Assembly (NCBI GenBank): GCA_016931455.1
Contig: JAFGES010000040.1
Location: 1 to 38,642 of the forward strand
Origin: Desulfobacterales bacterium
GTDB taxonomy: Bacteria > Desulfobacterota > Desulfobacteria > Desulfobacterales > JAHDSC01
Direction: 5' to 3'
Length of the DNA: 38,642 nucleotides
The position numbers were made by a program, and so were the translations under genes. The notes below the pieces were generated by a model that made no database searches, was not told where the DNA came from, and was given only the letters and a program-made list of their open reading frames with translations. Below, one piece after another: positions 1 through 10,328 of the stretch (positions are counted from its first letter, which is position 1; the number at the start of each line of letters is the position of its first letter).

Positions 1-155
1 CCAATTATATATCTCTTACACTCTAAAAGTGTCTTCTCTCAAGGACCCGTCTCATCTCTACCACTATTTAGTTTTCAAAGATCAAATTATCAATTTAATA
101 AAACTTGATCCAACTCAATCTTAATCATTGTTTCGTTAAAATTGACTGATCGTGC
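1..155 (-). other. Leader region of an rRNA operon (rRNA itself is off the left edge)
   Basis: Read on the minus strand, 84-70 is TGATCTTTGAAAACT, an excellent match to the boxA antitermination element found in rRNA leaders and spacers. A short hairpin (ACACT at 18-22 with AGTGT at 28-32) follows, as expected near an RNase processing site. A strong promoter lies just upstream (163-190). No 16S sequence is visible inside the window, so the 16S gene should start left of base 1. The call rests on the boxA plus the promoter; a different stable-RNA operon is possible. Confidence 0.65.
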
Positions 156-162
156 TTTTCTA

Positions 163-190
163 TTTATAACAGTTCGGGTTGGGTTGTCAA
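163..190 (-). promoter_or_regulatory. Sigma-70 type promoter of the rRNA operon
   Basis: On the minus strand a perfect -35 TTGACA (190-185) is followed by a 16-base spacer and a -10 TATAAA (168-163). Transcription would start near 155 and run left through the boxA leader. It lies downstream of tyrS in the same direction, so it is an independent promoter for whatever is to the left. Confidence 0.65.
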
Positions 191-208
191 CATATTTTTT
201 TACCGAAT

Positions 209-280
209 ATTTTTTTAATATTTCCCTCACCTGTCAAAAGCAGAATTTGTCTTTTTAACTTCAACCCCGATAATTGTCAA
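209..280 (-). promoter_or_regulatory. Possible tandem upstream promoters of the same operon
   Basis: Two more perfect TTGACA boxes occur on the minus strand at 237-232 and 280-275, spaced 47 and 43 bases from the main -35 and from each other. Their -10 regions are weak A-rich matches (TAAAAA at 257-252 for the rightmost). Tandem promoters are common in front of rRNA operons, but the weak -10 boxes keep this tentative. Confidence 0.3.
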
Positions 281-383
281 GCATAAATTTAACATTTTTT
301 TGCTGTTCAGCTTTTTTCAAGAATATCTACTTCAAATTTCAATCGGTGCCAACCAGCCTTCTTGGTATTTAAAATTTTTAATA

Positions 384-1673
384 TCACATTTCTACCTTCA
401 AAATATGAAATTTCTTTTTTCCTGATCGTAGCAATATTTCATCTTTCTCAAGATGGTCATCGGTAATTAAGTAATCAAATTCCTGTATTCGATTATTATT
501 TATATACGCTCCGCCCTGTTCAATTAGTCTTCGTGCCGCAGATTTTGAATTTGCGAGCCCTACCTGATGGAATATTTCAAATGCCGGAATACCCTTTTTT
601 AATGCTATCGAATCAATATATGACCTGGGTACTGAATTTTCATTTAAACCTTTACCGTCACGAGGAATTGAACTAGACGGCAATATCTCTCTCGGTACAA
701 TCCTAATTCCAAACATGCTTGACGCTGCGTGATAGGCCTTAATCGCTTTTTCTCGTCCATGGGCCAATTGAGTCGTCTCGAAGGCAAGTACAGTTTTTGC
801 CATATTTAAATCAGCATCCTTTAAATTCTTTATTGCCGCAATTTCATCCATTGGTAAAAATGAAAAAAGTGCCAGAAACCGAGCAACATCCCGATCATCT
901 GTGTTTATCCAGTACTGGTAGTACTCATAGGGCGTTGTTTTAAGCGGATCGAGCCAGACAGCCCCTTTAGCAGTTTTCCCCATTTTTGCGCCGCTACTGG
1001 TGGTGATTAGAGGAAAAGTAATCCCACAAACTGTTTTCTGACGTGTTCTACGAACCAGTTCAATACCCGCAACTATATTACCCCATTGATCACTTCCACC
1101 CATCTGAAGTTTACATCCATAGTTGTCAAATAGCTCCAAAAAATCATATGCCTGTAAAAGCATATAATTGAATTCTACAAAGCTAAGCCCCTCCTCGGAT
1201 TCAAGTCGCATTTTATAGCTTTCCGCCTTTATCATTCGGTTAACACTGAAATATCGTCCAATATCACGTAAAAAGGGAATATATTCCAATTTTGTAAGCC
1301 ACTGAGCATTATTTAGAAGAAGAGCTTTATCATTATTAAAATCTATAAAATTAGATAGTTGTTTTTTAATTCCAATAATATTTTTTTTTACCGTTTCCAA
1401 GGTAAGCAGCTTTCGCATTTCAGTCTTTCCGCTTGGGTCCCCGACAAGGCCGGTCCCGCCCCCGATAAGAGCGATGGGACGATGGCCGTGTTTTTGCATA
1501 TGGGATAGTGACATAATGGGCACAAGACTCCCAACATGCAAGCTCGCTGCCGTTGGATCAAATCCCACATAGCATGTTACAGGCCCTTCTTCGAAAATTT
1601 CTGCCAATTCTTTTTCATGGGTCGTTTTTTCAATAAATCCCCGCTCTTGAAGCATATTAATTACATTCTTCAT
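384..1673 (-). CDS. tyrS: Tyrosyl-tRNA synthetase
   Basis: Class I aminoacyl-tRNA synthetase that activates tyrosine and charges tRNA-Tyr in the cytoplasm. The 429-residue length is normal for bacterial TyrRS. The HIGH-type motif is HVGS (residues 46-49) after GFDPTAASL, and the KMSKS-type loop is KMGKT (230-234). The tyrosine-pocket segment MGGSDQWGNI is at 191-200. The C-terminal ~70 residues form an S4-like RNA-binding domain (SKSAARRLIEQGGAYIN). Start ATG at 1673 has a GAGGT Shine-Dalgarno that overlaps the end of rny; the gap to rny is 11 bases, so the two are co-transcribed. Nothing unusual in the protein. Confidence 0.97.
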   Translation of the reverse strand: MKNVINMLQERGFIEKTTHEKELAEIFEEGPVTCYVGFDPTAASLHVGSLVPIMSLSHMQKHGHRPIALIGGGTGLVGDPSGKTEMRKLLTLETVKKNIIGIKKQLSNFIDFNNDKALLLNNAQWLTKLEYIPFLRDIGRYFSVNRMIKAESYKMRLESEEGLSFVEFNYMLLQAYDFLELFDNYGCKLQMGGSDQWGNIVAGIELVRRTRQKTVCGITFPLITTSSGAKMGKTAKGAVWLDPLKTTPYEYYQYWINTDDRDVARFLALFSFLPMDEIAAIKNLKDADLNMAKTVLAFETTQLAHGREKAIKAYHAASSMFGIRIVPREILPSSSIPRDGKGLNENSVPRSYIDSIALKKGIPAFEIFHQVGLANSKSAARRLIEQGGAYINNNRIQEFDYLITDDHLEKDEILLRSGKKKFHILKVEM

Positions 1674-1684
1674 AAAGTTTTACC

Positions 1685-3247
1685 TCATTTGTTCGCATAC
1701 TCTACCACTCGGGTTTCACGTATGACTGTAATCTTAATTTGCCCTGGAAAAGTCAGTGATTCTTCGATCTTTTTTGCAAGATCCCGGCTGATAAGAACTG
1801 CTTCTTCATCTGAAATGGTCTCGCTTTCAACAATGACCCTAAGTTCTCTACCGGCTTGTATCGCATAAGAATTCGCAACCCCATTAATTGAATTTGCTAT
1901 ATTTTCAAGGTCTTCTAATCGTTTAATATAGTTTTCCAACAATTCCTTCCGTGCTCCCGGCCGTGCACCGGAAAGCCCATCTGCGGCTTGAACCAATAAA
2001 TCATAGACGGAAGCGGGCGCTATATCTTCATGATGTGCAGCAATGGCTTGAACAACTTTTGATGATTCACCATATTTTTTTGCTAGCTTTGATCCAATCA
2101 ATGCATGCGGTCCTTCAACCTCATGATCAATCGCCTTCCCAATATCATGTAATAATCCCATCCGCTTTGCAATTTTTTGATTGAGCCCTAACTCCGCTGC
2201 CATAATTCCGCAAAGAAATCCAACTTCAACCGAGTGCTGAAGAACATTTTGAGCATAGCTGGTTCTAAATTTTAGATGACCTATATATTTTATCAGTTCA
2301 TTATGGATACCATGCACTCCTAGATCAAAAGCAGCCTGCTCACCAGCCTCTTTTATCACAACGTCAACCTCTTGCCCAACTTTTTTAACAACATCCTCAA
2401 TTCTTGCCGGGTGAATTCTTCCATCTGAGATCAATCTCATCAAGGATATCCTCGCGATCTCTCTTCTAACTGGATTAAATCCAGATAAAATGACTGCTTC
2501 GGGAGTATCATCAATTATCAAATCTATTCCGGTAGCTGCTTCCAGTGCACGTATATTTCGCCCTTCGCGTCCAATTATCCGTCCTTTCATTTCATCGTTA
2601 GGAAGTTGCACTGCAGATACAGTCCGTTCGGCAACAAAATCTCCTGCATATCTCTGAATGGCGGTAGCCATAATTTTTTTTGCCTTTTTATCAGCTTCTT
2701 CTTTGCTTTCGTTCTCTATTCTTTTTATAATTTTAGCACCTTCATATCGTGCTTCATTTTCCATAGCTCGAATTAATAGCTCCTTAGCCTGGTCAGCGGT
2801 TAATCCTGATATTTTTTCGAGCTGTTTTTTCTGCTCCTGAATTATTTCATAATATTTTTGTTCATCAAGTTGAATATTTTCTTCCCTTTGTTTTAATTTT
2901 TTTTCATTTTTGGTAATCTCCCGATCCTTTTTTTCTAAAACCTCAACTTTTTTATCAACATTTTCTTCTTTTTGGATCAGCCGTTTTTCTTTTCTAATTA
3001 ATTCAGCTCTTATTTCTCTAGTTTCAGTATCGAACTCACTCTTCATCTGAAAAACCTTATCCTTTGCCTCAAGTGCTGCTTCTTTGACTAAGGCTTCAGA
3101 TTTTTGCTTTGCATCCTCAAGAATTTTATGAGCTTCTTGCTTTGCATCCCATACTTTTTGTGTTAATATTTTTACTTTAATGAAATAAGCAGCTGCAAAA
3201 CCACCTCCAAGCCCGATTATAAAGAATATTATATTGAATATACTCAT
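1685..3247 (-). CDS. rny: Ribonuclease Y
   Basis: Membrane-anchored endoribonuclease that initiates mRNA decay; 520 residues is the standard length. An N-terminal membrane helix (about residues 4-24) is followed by a long charged coiled coil (about 30-190). A KH RNA-binding domain comes next ([15 protein letters not shown], near 220-235), then an HD phosphohydrolase domain with [12 protein letters not shown] and a downstream AAHHED. The ATG at 3247 has GGGGAG nine bases upstream. It leads the rny-tyrS pair and follows the 6S RNA gene on the same strand. Confidence 0.97.
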   Translation of the reverse strand: MSIFNIIFFIIGLGGGFAAAYFIKVKILTQKVWDAKQEAHKILEDAKQKSEALVKEAALEAKDKVFQMKSEFDTETREIRAELIRKEKRLIQKEENVDKKVEVLEKKDREITKNEKKLKQREENIQLDEQKYYEIIQEQKKQLEKISGLTADQAKELLIRAMENEARYEGAKIIKRIENESKEEADKKAKKIMATAIQRYAGDFVAERTVSAVQLPNDEMKGRIIGREGRNIRALEAATGIDLIIDDTPEAVILSGFNPVRREIARISLMRLISDGRIHPARIEDVVKKVGQEVDVVIKEAGEQAAFDLGVHGIHNELIKYIGHLKFRTSYAQNVLQHSVEVGFLCGIMAAELGLNQKIAKRMGLLHDIGKAIDHEVEGPHALIGSKLAKKYGESSKVVQAIAAHHEDIAPASVYDLLVQAADGLSGARPGARKELLENYIKRLEDLENIANSINGVANSYAIQAGRELRVIVESETISDEEAVLISRDLAKKIEESLTFPGQIKITVIRETRVVEYANK

Positions 3248-3683
3248 ATTTTTCTCCCCATAAATATTTATCCCTCCACATTATACCAGCATGAACAACA
3301 TATTGATATTTTGTTAACTTTTCAAGGAGCACAAATAATTTGACGTTTTTTAAGTATTTTGATTTTGTTAAATGGATAAAAATCAATTATTCATTTTTGG
3401 AATGATAATCTTTTAAAATCGATGTATTATATTATTATATGCTTTTTATGCACCATAACATTTTTTGAAAACAAGTAAAGTAATAGTGCTCTTTTTGAAC
3501 TTTTAATAAAGATTGGATTTGGTAGATAAAAAAGGAAAAGATTAAAATTTGAGAAAGGTTTGAAACCGAGTTTTTTTATTTTTATTTACGAGGTTTTTTT
3601 AAAATATAGTAAAGAGATTTTATATTTTTTTATCTATTGACTAAAAATTGTTAACTCGTAAAGTGTTCCATTTTAAATAATAA
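3248..3683 (-). other. AT-rich non-coding stretch between 6S RNA and rny
   Basis: About 430 bases of very AT-rich sequence with many homopolymer runs. I see no convincing ORF on either strand and no clear paired -35/-10 for rny, although an rny promoter is expected here. In several proteobacteria a gene sits between 6S RNA and its downstream neighbour; none is recognisable here. Confidence 0.4.
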
Positions 3684-3858
3684 CCCCCACCACTGTGCCG
3701 TGTTGGGAGGCCTTTGAACCAAAGGAACAAAGTGGGCACCTTATGGTTTCTTTAGGCTTTTCTGTTTTTTTCAGAACATGCACACCAAAACCAGAGAAAG
3801 TTCCCTTTATTTAGGTGTTGGGACAAAGAACATCTTCCAATCACGAACACGGCAGGGG
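3684..3858 (-). ncRNA. ssrS: 6S RNA
   Basis: 6S RNA binds the sigma-70 RNA polymerase holoenzyme and mimics an open promoter during slow growth. On the minus strand the ends pair as a closing stem: TGCCGTGTT (3854-3846) with AACACGGCA (3704-3696), with further CCCC/GGGG outside. Segments resemble the E. coli 6S RNA I remember: GGTGTGCATGTTCTG, then AAGCCTAAAG, then a hairpin in which CCTTTGGTTCAAAGG replaces the CCTTGAACCAAGGGTTCAAGG-type element. The length of about 175 is right, and the setting (beside a zap-like relic, upstream of rny) fits. The exact ends are estimated. Confidence 0.85.
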
Positions 3859-4305
3859 CTAAAACAATTTTAGATATTATGAGCGGTTTTAGAGTTATTT
3901 TTTTCTAAAATAATTTTTTTCTTTTTCGTCAGCTTATTAGATAATATTTTTTATTAATTAAATTTCCTTTTAACCAAGCTTGTTTCTGAGATCCGTTTTT
4001 AATTCATCGTTTTTTGGGAAATATTTTTTAAAAATTATTTTTGACTTCTTTAAGCTATGCTCTAAATTTTCATCTGCAATATACAAATCAGCTATAACTA
4101 ATATTACCTTTTTATATTGTTTTTTTTCTCTTTATCAATTTTTTACTTTATCGAAGTCTATAATGAAAATACCAATAATTCATTTTGCTTTTTTTGGTTT
4201 AGTTTTTAGTGTAAAAATTTGATCAAATAATTTTATTTATAGAATCGCTTCCAATTATAAGAGATTTTTTCTCCCGACTAAACCAGTTTAGTCATAGCAG
4301 ATCTT
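3859..4305 (-). other. Decaying AT-rich region upstream of 6S RNA
   Basis: Low-complexity, T-rich on the plus strand. It contains one coding-like fragment (3970-4131, listed separately) and otherwise only short open stretches with stops in every frame on the minus strand. No intact gene is supportable. The 6S RNA promoter should lie near 3860-3900, where a TAAAAT (minus strand) is the only -10-like element I see. Confidence 0.3.
3970..4131 (-). pseudogene. Possible gene remnant (TPR-like), no start codon
   Basis: A 53-codon open stretch on the minus strand ending in TAA at 3970 reads like real protein: KVILVIADLYIADENLEHSL, then a segment with KKYFPKNDELKTDLRNKLG. It is balanced in acidic and basic residues, unlike chance translation of this AT-rich DNA. 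The helical pattern (ADLYIADENLEHSLKKSKIIFKKYFP) loosely recalls a tetratricopeptide unit. There is no ATG, GTG or TTG in frame, and two stops close it at 4132-4137. I read it as the 3' end of a decayed gene; the family is not recognised. Confidence 0.3.
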
Positions 4306-4564
4306 TCAAATTCCAGAAATATTTCCTAACTTTGAAATTAACTTATCAATCTTCTAATGAATCAGACTTTTCGTATGCTTATCATTTTCTTCTAACACTA
4401 ACTCTTAGTTCTCAACTCGTTTTCGAACCGCTCAATTTTATTTTTAAGTTCTTCATTTTATTGTTAAACGATCTAAATACTTCAATCAGTTTTTTAACTT
4501 TTCCTTCAATTTTTTTAAATTGTTTTAAATTTCGGTTCTTATCCAATCTTTCATCTCTTTCCAT
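4306..4564 (-). pseudogene. Broken zapB-like cell-division coiled-coil gene
   Basis: From ATG at 4564 the frame gives a charged coiled coil (IEGKVKKLIEVFRSF near residues 19-33) and stops at 4412 after 50 codons. If one A is restored in the A-run at 4453-4456, the frame continues NEELKNKIERFENELRTKS to a stop at 4398. A third frame then carries VLEENDKHTKSLIH, a TAG, and KIDKLISKLGNISGI ending at 4306. Read together these look like one small ZapB-like protein (FtsZ-ring associated coiled coil) with two frameshifts and one nonsense change. Proximity to 6S RNA supports a zap origin. A single homopolymer sequencing error could explain the first shift but not all lesions. Confidence 0.5.
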
Positions 4565-4689
4565 TTTTATAATCTTTCGGACGCTCTAAAGTCAAGATAT
4601 TTTAATTGGATACTGTCTGTTAATCATTCTTATTATAAACCATCCTGATATATGTATATTTCCTTTAATTTTATTCTCTATCTGATCAT

Positions 4690-4731
4690 AAAAAAAGGGC
4701 AACCTGTGTTTAACAGGGTTGCCCTTTTTTG
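4690..4731. terminator. Bidirectional intrinsic terminator after atpC
   Basis: A-run, stem and T-run: GGGCAACC plus TGT (4697-4707) pairs with ACA, a bulged G, and GGTTGCCC (4713-4724), with A-rich sequence on the left and six T on the right. On the minus strand it ends the atp operon about 30 bases after the atpC stop codon; on the plus strand it would also work. Confidence 0.9.
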
Positions 4732-4757
4732 TTTTTCTTTTTTTACTCTATATCTAT

Positions 4758-5171
4758 TTAACGACCTGTTTCGAGGAGATTCAAGCGATACATTGCTCTA
4801 TCCATAGCAGCCTTAGCTCTTATAAAATCAGTATCCGGCTCTCCTTGCCCAGCTAAGCGCTTTTTTGCTCTTTCTAAAGCCTCTCTTGCTCTTCCAACAT
4901 CAATATCGCAAGTTCTTTCAGCCGATTCTGCCAGCACAGTTACTTTATCAGGAAGCGCTTCAGCAAATCCGCCGCTGACAAAAACACATTCTTCACTTCC
5001 ACCATCGCCTTTATAACGAATTGTTCCTATTTTGAGTGTGGTCAGAAAAGGCGTATGCCCTTGAAGTACACCAAATTCTCCTAGGCTTCCTGGTGCCATT
5101 ACAATGTCAGTGTCCACATTGACAATGCCACCTTCGGGGGTAACAACTTCTAAGCGTATTTTTCCAGCCAT
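4758..5171 (-). CDS. atpC: F1Fo ATP synthase subunit epsilon
   Basis: Small rotor subunit at the foot of the F1 central stalk; couples gamma to the c-ring and can inhibit ATP hydrolysis. 137 residues, family-typical. The N-terminal beta-sandwich is plain (RLEVVTPEGG, then MAPGSLGEFGVLQGHTPFLT at about 25-44, the most conserved epsilon signature), followed by a C-terminal helical hairpin (about 88-135) rich in Arg, Lys and Ala. Last gene of the atp operon; 21 bases follow atpD, and a strong terminator comes just after. Confidence 0.97.
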   Translation of the reverse strand: MAGKIRLEVVTPEGGIVNVDTDIVMAPGSLGEFGVLQGHTPFLTTLKIGTIRYKGDGGSEECVFVSGGFAEALPDKVTVLAESAERTCDIDVGRAREALERAKKRLAGQGEPDTDFIRAKAAMDRAMYRLNLLETGR

Positions 5172-5192
5172 ATTTTTACCCTCACAATGTTT

Positions 5193-6617
<1,425 letters not shown>

Positions 6618-6643
6618 CTATCAAACTATATGCGGTATTTTAT

Positions 6644-7537
6644 TTACCCCTTGAGGGCCTCGGCACCACCGACTATATCCATAAGTTCCGCAGTAATAGC
6701 CGCCTGTCGAGCTTTATTATAAGCCAGTGTAAGATTTTCAACCATATCATCACATGCTTTTGTCGCATTGTCCATTGCAGTCATACGTGCTGCATGTTCA
6801 CTGGTAGAAGTCTCCAATAATGCACTGTATAACTGAACATAGATATTCCTTGGAAGCAAATCTCCAAGTAATTCATCAGGTGATGGTTCGCAAAGATGTT
6901 CTGCTAAAAATGGTTTCGTCTCATCCGGCGTCTCTGTTTCTTCGTGTTCTATAGGTGGAACCGGAATTATCTTCTTTAAAACAGGAAATTGCTTTGCCAT
7001 ACTCACAAATTCTGAATTAATTATATAGACTTCATCATATGTTTCATCTAAAAATCCATCAATCAAATTCCGGCCCGATGTTGATGCGACGTTAAATCCG
7101 AATACCCCCCCGACAATTCCTAAATGCTGGTTAATTATCGGAGCGTTCGTTTTTCGGCACCAATCACGCCCCTTTTTTCCGAAGTTTGTAAATGAAACTT
7201 CTATGCCTTGATCCAATTTTTCTTTTAAAAATAATTGAGCCCTTAAAATAAGGGATGCGTTAAAACCACCACACAAACCTCTGTCGGAAGTGCACAAAAC
7301 AACATGTACTTTTTTTACTTCCTCACGCGGCCTTAGCAAAGGGCTTGCATCCTCTCCAGCCTTTTCTGCAAGGCTCCCTAGAACCTCATTGAATTTGGCT
7401 GCATAGGGGCGAAAACCATCCATATTTGCCTGGGCTCCTCGCAACTTGGAAGCGGCTACCATATTCATAGCCTTTGTTATTTGCTTTGTTTTCTTTACAG
7501 CACCAATTTTTGTTTGGACATCCTTTAATGTTGCCAT
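6644..7537 (-). CDS. atpG: F1Fo ATP synthase subunit gamma
   Basis: Central stalk of F1 that rotates inside the alpha3beta3 ring. 297 residues. Conserved N-terminal helix (KKTKQITKAMNMVAASKLRG at about 15-34) and C-terminal helix (HAARMTAMDNATKACDDM, then NKARQAAITAELMDIVGGAEA) flank a Rossmann-like middle with TSDRGLCGGFN. An acidic insertion around residues 196-212 (HEETETPDETK) makes it slightly longer than the E. coli protein. Lies between atpA and atpD in the usual order. Confidence 0.98.
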   Translation of the reverse strand: MATLKDVQTKIGAVKKTKQITKAMNMVAASKLRGAQANMDGFRPYAAKFNEVLGSLAEKAGEDASPLLRPREEVKKVHVVLCTSDRGLCGGFNASLILRAQLFLKEKLDQGIEVSFTNFGKKGRDWCRKTNAPIINQHLGIVGGVFGFNVASTSGRNLIDGFLDETYDEVYIINSEFVSMAKQFPVLKKIIPVPPIEHEETETPDETKPFLAEHLCEPSPDELLGDLLPRNIYVQLYSALLETSTSEHAARMTAMDNATKACDDMVENLTLAYNKARQAAITAELMDIVGGAEALKG

Positions 7538-7589
7538 ATAAATCAGCCCTTATCACATATCTCGTATTATTGTTGAGTTTTGACCATTA

Positions 7590-9107
7590 TTACTTAATCG
7601 TATCTTTAAAGCTATCGTCATAGTCATTCAAGGCCTTTTCCACCAACTTTTTAATATCGTCGGTTATCTCTTTTTTCTCCTTGATACCCGTAAAGACATC
7701 AGGATACTTTTCTTGAATAAAAGTATAGAGACCGGCCTCATATTTTGCCAAAACTTCAATAGGATATTTATCAAGAAATCCAAATGTTCCTGCATAAAGA
7801 ATAAGAACTTGCTTTTCCAACGGCAGGGGCTGGTATTGGGGTTGTCTCAAAATCTCAACCAATCTTGCACCACGAGTCAACTGGGCCTGGGTTGATTTAT
7901 CGAGATCGCTTCCAAAAGCAGCAAATGCTTCAAGCTCACGGTATTGAGCGAGATTAAGTCTTAGGTTACCCGCGACTTGCTTCATGGCTTTTGCCTGAGC
8001 TGCACCACCGACTCGGGATACGGAAAGCCCTACGTTAATGGCGGGTCTAACACCTGCAAAAAACAGATTCGGTTCGAGATATATCTGACCATCTGTGATG
8101 GAAATAACATTGGTAGGAATATATGCGGAAACATCACCCGCTTGAGTTTCAATGATCGGCAGCGCCGTCAAAGATCCCGCACCTAATTCGTCGTTTAATT
8201 TCGCTGCGCGCTCAAGAAGTCTTGAGTGATTATAAAAAATATCGCCGGGATAAGCCTCGCGTCCAGGCGGACGTCTCAGCAATAATGAAACCTGACGATA
8301 AGCCGCTGCCTGTTTCGAAAGGTCGTCATAAATGATCAGTGCATGTTTCCCATTATCGCGAAAATATTCTCCCATTGCACATCCCGCATAAGGAGCAATG
8401 TACTGTAATGTTGCCGGATCACTTGCACATGCAGCTACGACGGTAGTATATTCCATTGCTCCATGTTTTTCCAGAGCGGCAACTACTTGCGCAACCGTAG
8501 ATTTTTTTTGACCGCAGGCAACATAAATACAATAAACATCCTGACCTTTTTGGCTGATGATGGAATCTATTGCGATAGCCGTTTTTCCAATCTGTCGGTC
8601 CCCAATGATAAGTTCCCGCTGTCCGCGCCCAACCGGCGTCATGGCATCAACGGCTTTAAGACCGGTCAACATAGGCTCGTGAACACTCTTTCTTGCAATA
8701 ACACCCGGGGCAACCATCTCAACACGCCTAGACTCTTTTGCTTCGATCGGGCCCTTGCCATCTATAGGCTCACCCACAGCCGATACAACACGTCCTAAAA
8801 CGGGTTCGCCAACCGGGACCTGAGCAATTCTGCCTGTACGTTTAACCATGTCGCCTTCAACAATGTTGATATCTTCGCCCATAATGGCCACACCAACATT
8901 ATCTTCTTCAAGGTTTAGCACAAGCCCGAGAATACCACCTGGAAATTCAACCAGTTCCATAGCCATTACTTTCTCAAGGCCGTAAACTCTTGCAATGCCG
9001 TCACCAACAGATAAGACAATCCCGGTTTCGCTTAATTCAACCTTCTTGCCGTAATCCTTAATTTGTTCCTTAATTATCTGACTTATTTCTTCAGCTCTTA
9101 ATTCCAT
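7590..9107 (-). CDS. atpA: F1Fo ATP synthase subunit alpha
   Basis: Regulatory nucleotide-binding subunit of F1. 505 residues. Walker A is GDRQIGKT (169-176); other landmarks are [31 protein letters not shown] (Walker B region) and [19 protein letters not shown] with the alpha arginine finger nearby in [17 protein letters not shown]. Its ATG overlaps the atpH stop as TAATG, so the two are translationally coupled. Confidence 0.99.
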   Translation of the reverse strand: MELRAEEISQIIKEQIKDYGKKVELSETGIVLSVGDGIARVYGLEKVMAMELVEFPGGILGLVLNLEEDNVGVAIMGEDINIVEGDMVKRTGRIAQVPVGEPVLGRVVSAVGEPIDGKGPIEAKESRRVEMVAPGVIARKSVHEPMLTGLKAVDAMTPVGRGQRELIIGDRQIGKTAIAIDSIISQKGQDVYCIYVACGQKKSTVAQVVAALEKHGAMEYTTVVAACASDPATLQYIAPYAGCAMGEYFRDNGKHALIIYDDLSKQAAAYRQVSLLLRRPPGREAYPGDIFYNHSRLLERAAKLNDELGAGSLTALPIIETQAGDVSAYIPTNVISITDGQIYLEPNLFFAGVRPAINVGLSVSRVGGAAQAKAMKQVAGNLRLNLAQYRELEAFAAFGSDLDKSTQAQLTRGARLVEILRQPQYQPLPLEKQVLILYAGTFGFLDKYPIEVLAKYEAGLYTFIQEKYPDVFTGIKEKKEITDDIKKLVEKALNDYDDSFKDTIK

Positions 9108-9658
9108 TAGACACTCTCACCCCTTTTTAAAGATTCTCTCATATCGAGTAATTGTGTTTTGATACTTCCGTCCAAAACAAGATCTCCTATTCGTGTAACA
9201 ATTCCCCCAATAAGACTTGGATCTTGTTCCACCTCCAGAATAATTTCCTTACCTGTCCTTTTTGACAGAGCTGTACGAATCTTTTCAACGGTTTCGGATG
9301 AAAGTTCAGTGGCCGAAACCAAGCTAGCACGTGCTAAACCCTTCAGTTCATCAGCCAACTTGTTATAAAAGTCATTAATACTGCTTAGAAATCCAATTCG
9401 CTTTTTGTCAAATACCAAAAGCAGGAAAGATGTCATGACCTTTGAAAGCTTCAGCTTTTTAATAACTGCCTCCAAAACCTTCTTACGATCTGCCGTATCA
9501 TAAAGAGGATTAGAAATTGCTTGCTCAAGCTCTTTTTCCGATGAAATCAAACCTGAAACTGCTTCAAGCTCTTCCCTGTATTTCTCAGCTCTACGATCCC
9601 CTTTTCCGATCAGCAGCAGTGCTTTGGCATAACGCCTTGCTATAGCTAAATTTTTCAC
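9107..9658 (-). CDS. atpH: F1Fo ATP synthase subunit delta
   Basis: Peripheral-stalk subunit (OSCP type) joining the b/b' stator to the top of F1. 183 residues; N-terminal helical bundle begins [10 protein letters not shown], and the C-terminal signature is [27 protein letters not shown] (about 141-167). The start codon is GTG at 9658, overlapping the atpF stop by one base (TAGTG); the downstream overlap with atpA (TAATG) mirrors this, so atpF-atpH-atpA are tightly coupled. Confidence 0.96.
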   Translation of the reverse strand: MKNLAIARRYAKALLLIGKGDRRAEKYREELEAVSGLISSEKELEQAISNPLYDTADRKKVLEAVIKKLKLSKVMTSFLLLVFDKKRIGFLSSINDFYNKLADELKGLARASLVSATELSSETVEKIRTALSKRTGKEIILEVEQDPSLIGGIVTRIGDLVLDGSIKTQLLDMRESLKRGESV

Positions 9659-10326
9659 TATGCCACCACCTTCTCTAAAAATTCGTCCACAAGCCGATCC
9701 TGATCTTTAGCCGTAATTTCATTCTTTATAATCTCTTCAGCCTTTTCAAGAGCCTTTTCAATGGTATCTTTTCGCAATTTTGCTTTGGCCTGCTCAAACT
9801 CGTAGTCAATATTGCGTCGTGCTTGCTCTTTAAGCCTTTCGGCTGCAGATTCCGCTTCTTTTAGTATCTTTACCTTAGCCTCATTTCCCTGACGTACATA
9901 CTCAGCAACAATTTTTTCAAACTCTTCATCTAAGCGGGCGAGTTTTTCATCATAGGCTGCCAATTCTTTCTCGGCATTTTTTTTCTTTTCTTCTAATCCG
10001 CTTAATTCGTCCTTTATCCCTTTAATACGCGCATTAAGTGCTTCTGAAGCAGGTTTCCGCATCAGATAATAGAGCCCTATTGCTAAGACTAGAAAATTCA
10101 TTACTCGGTAAGTATCTGTGGCCTTCCATCCTTTGGCTCCTTCTGCGGCATGCTCCCCGCTGGCTCCTCCATGCTCTTCAGCGGCAGTTTCATGCCCTCC
10201 CGCAGCTTCTTCAGACGAGCCCAAAGCAACTCCAACACAGAAAAGCAAAAGCACTGCTATGACCAAGGCCATCATCGATCGAACTTTAATCGCTTGGCGC
10301 TTTCGGCGAATACCAGGAAATTTCAT
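9658..10326 (-). CDS. atpF: F1Fo ATP synthase subunit b, with N-terminal extension
   Basis: Stator stalk subunit. 222 residues, about 60 longer than the minimal b subunit. The extra N-terminus is a basic start, a hydrophobic helix (MMALVIAVLLLFCVGVALG, about 18-36) that looks like a signal peptide, and a 30-residue Ala/Glu/His/Gly stretch with EEHGG and GEHAAEG. The normal b membrane helix follows (YRVMNFLVLAIGLYYLMRK, about 73-91) and then a long charged coiled coil. Extended b subunits of this form occur in Desulfobacterota as far as I recall. Two bases separate it from atpF'. Confidence 0.93.
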   Translation of the reverse strand: MKFPGIRRKRQAIKVRSMMALVIAVLLLFCVGVALGSSEEAAGGHETAAEEHGGASGEHAAEGAKGWKATDTYRVMNFLVLAIGLYYLMRKPASEALNARIKGIKDELSGLEEKKKNAEKELAAYDEKLARLDEEFEKIVAEYVRQGNEAKVKILKEAESAAERLKEQARRNIDYEFEQAKAKLRKDTIEKALEKAEEIIKNEITAKDQDRLVDEFLEKVVA

Positions 10327-10328
10327 TA

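Noticed and set aside
286-320. GCTG-TT-CAGC hairpin as terminator of tyrS
   Set aside because: Four-base stem with a two-base loop is too weak; listed only as a curiosity.
4332-4589. 85-codon plus-strand ORF
   Set aside because: Phe/Leu/Ser-rich antisense of the zapB-like relic, typical of T-rich DNA.
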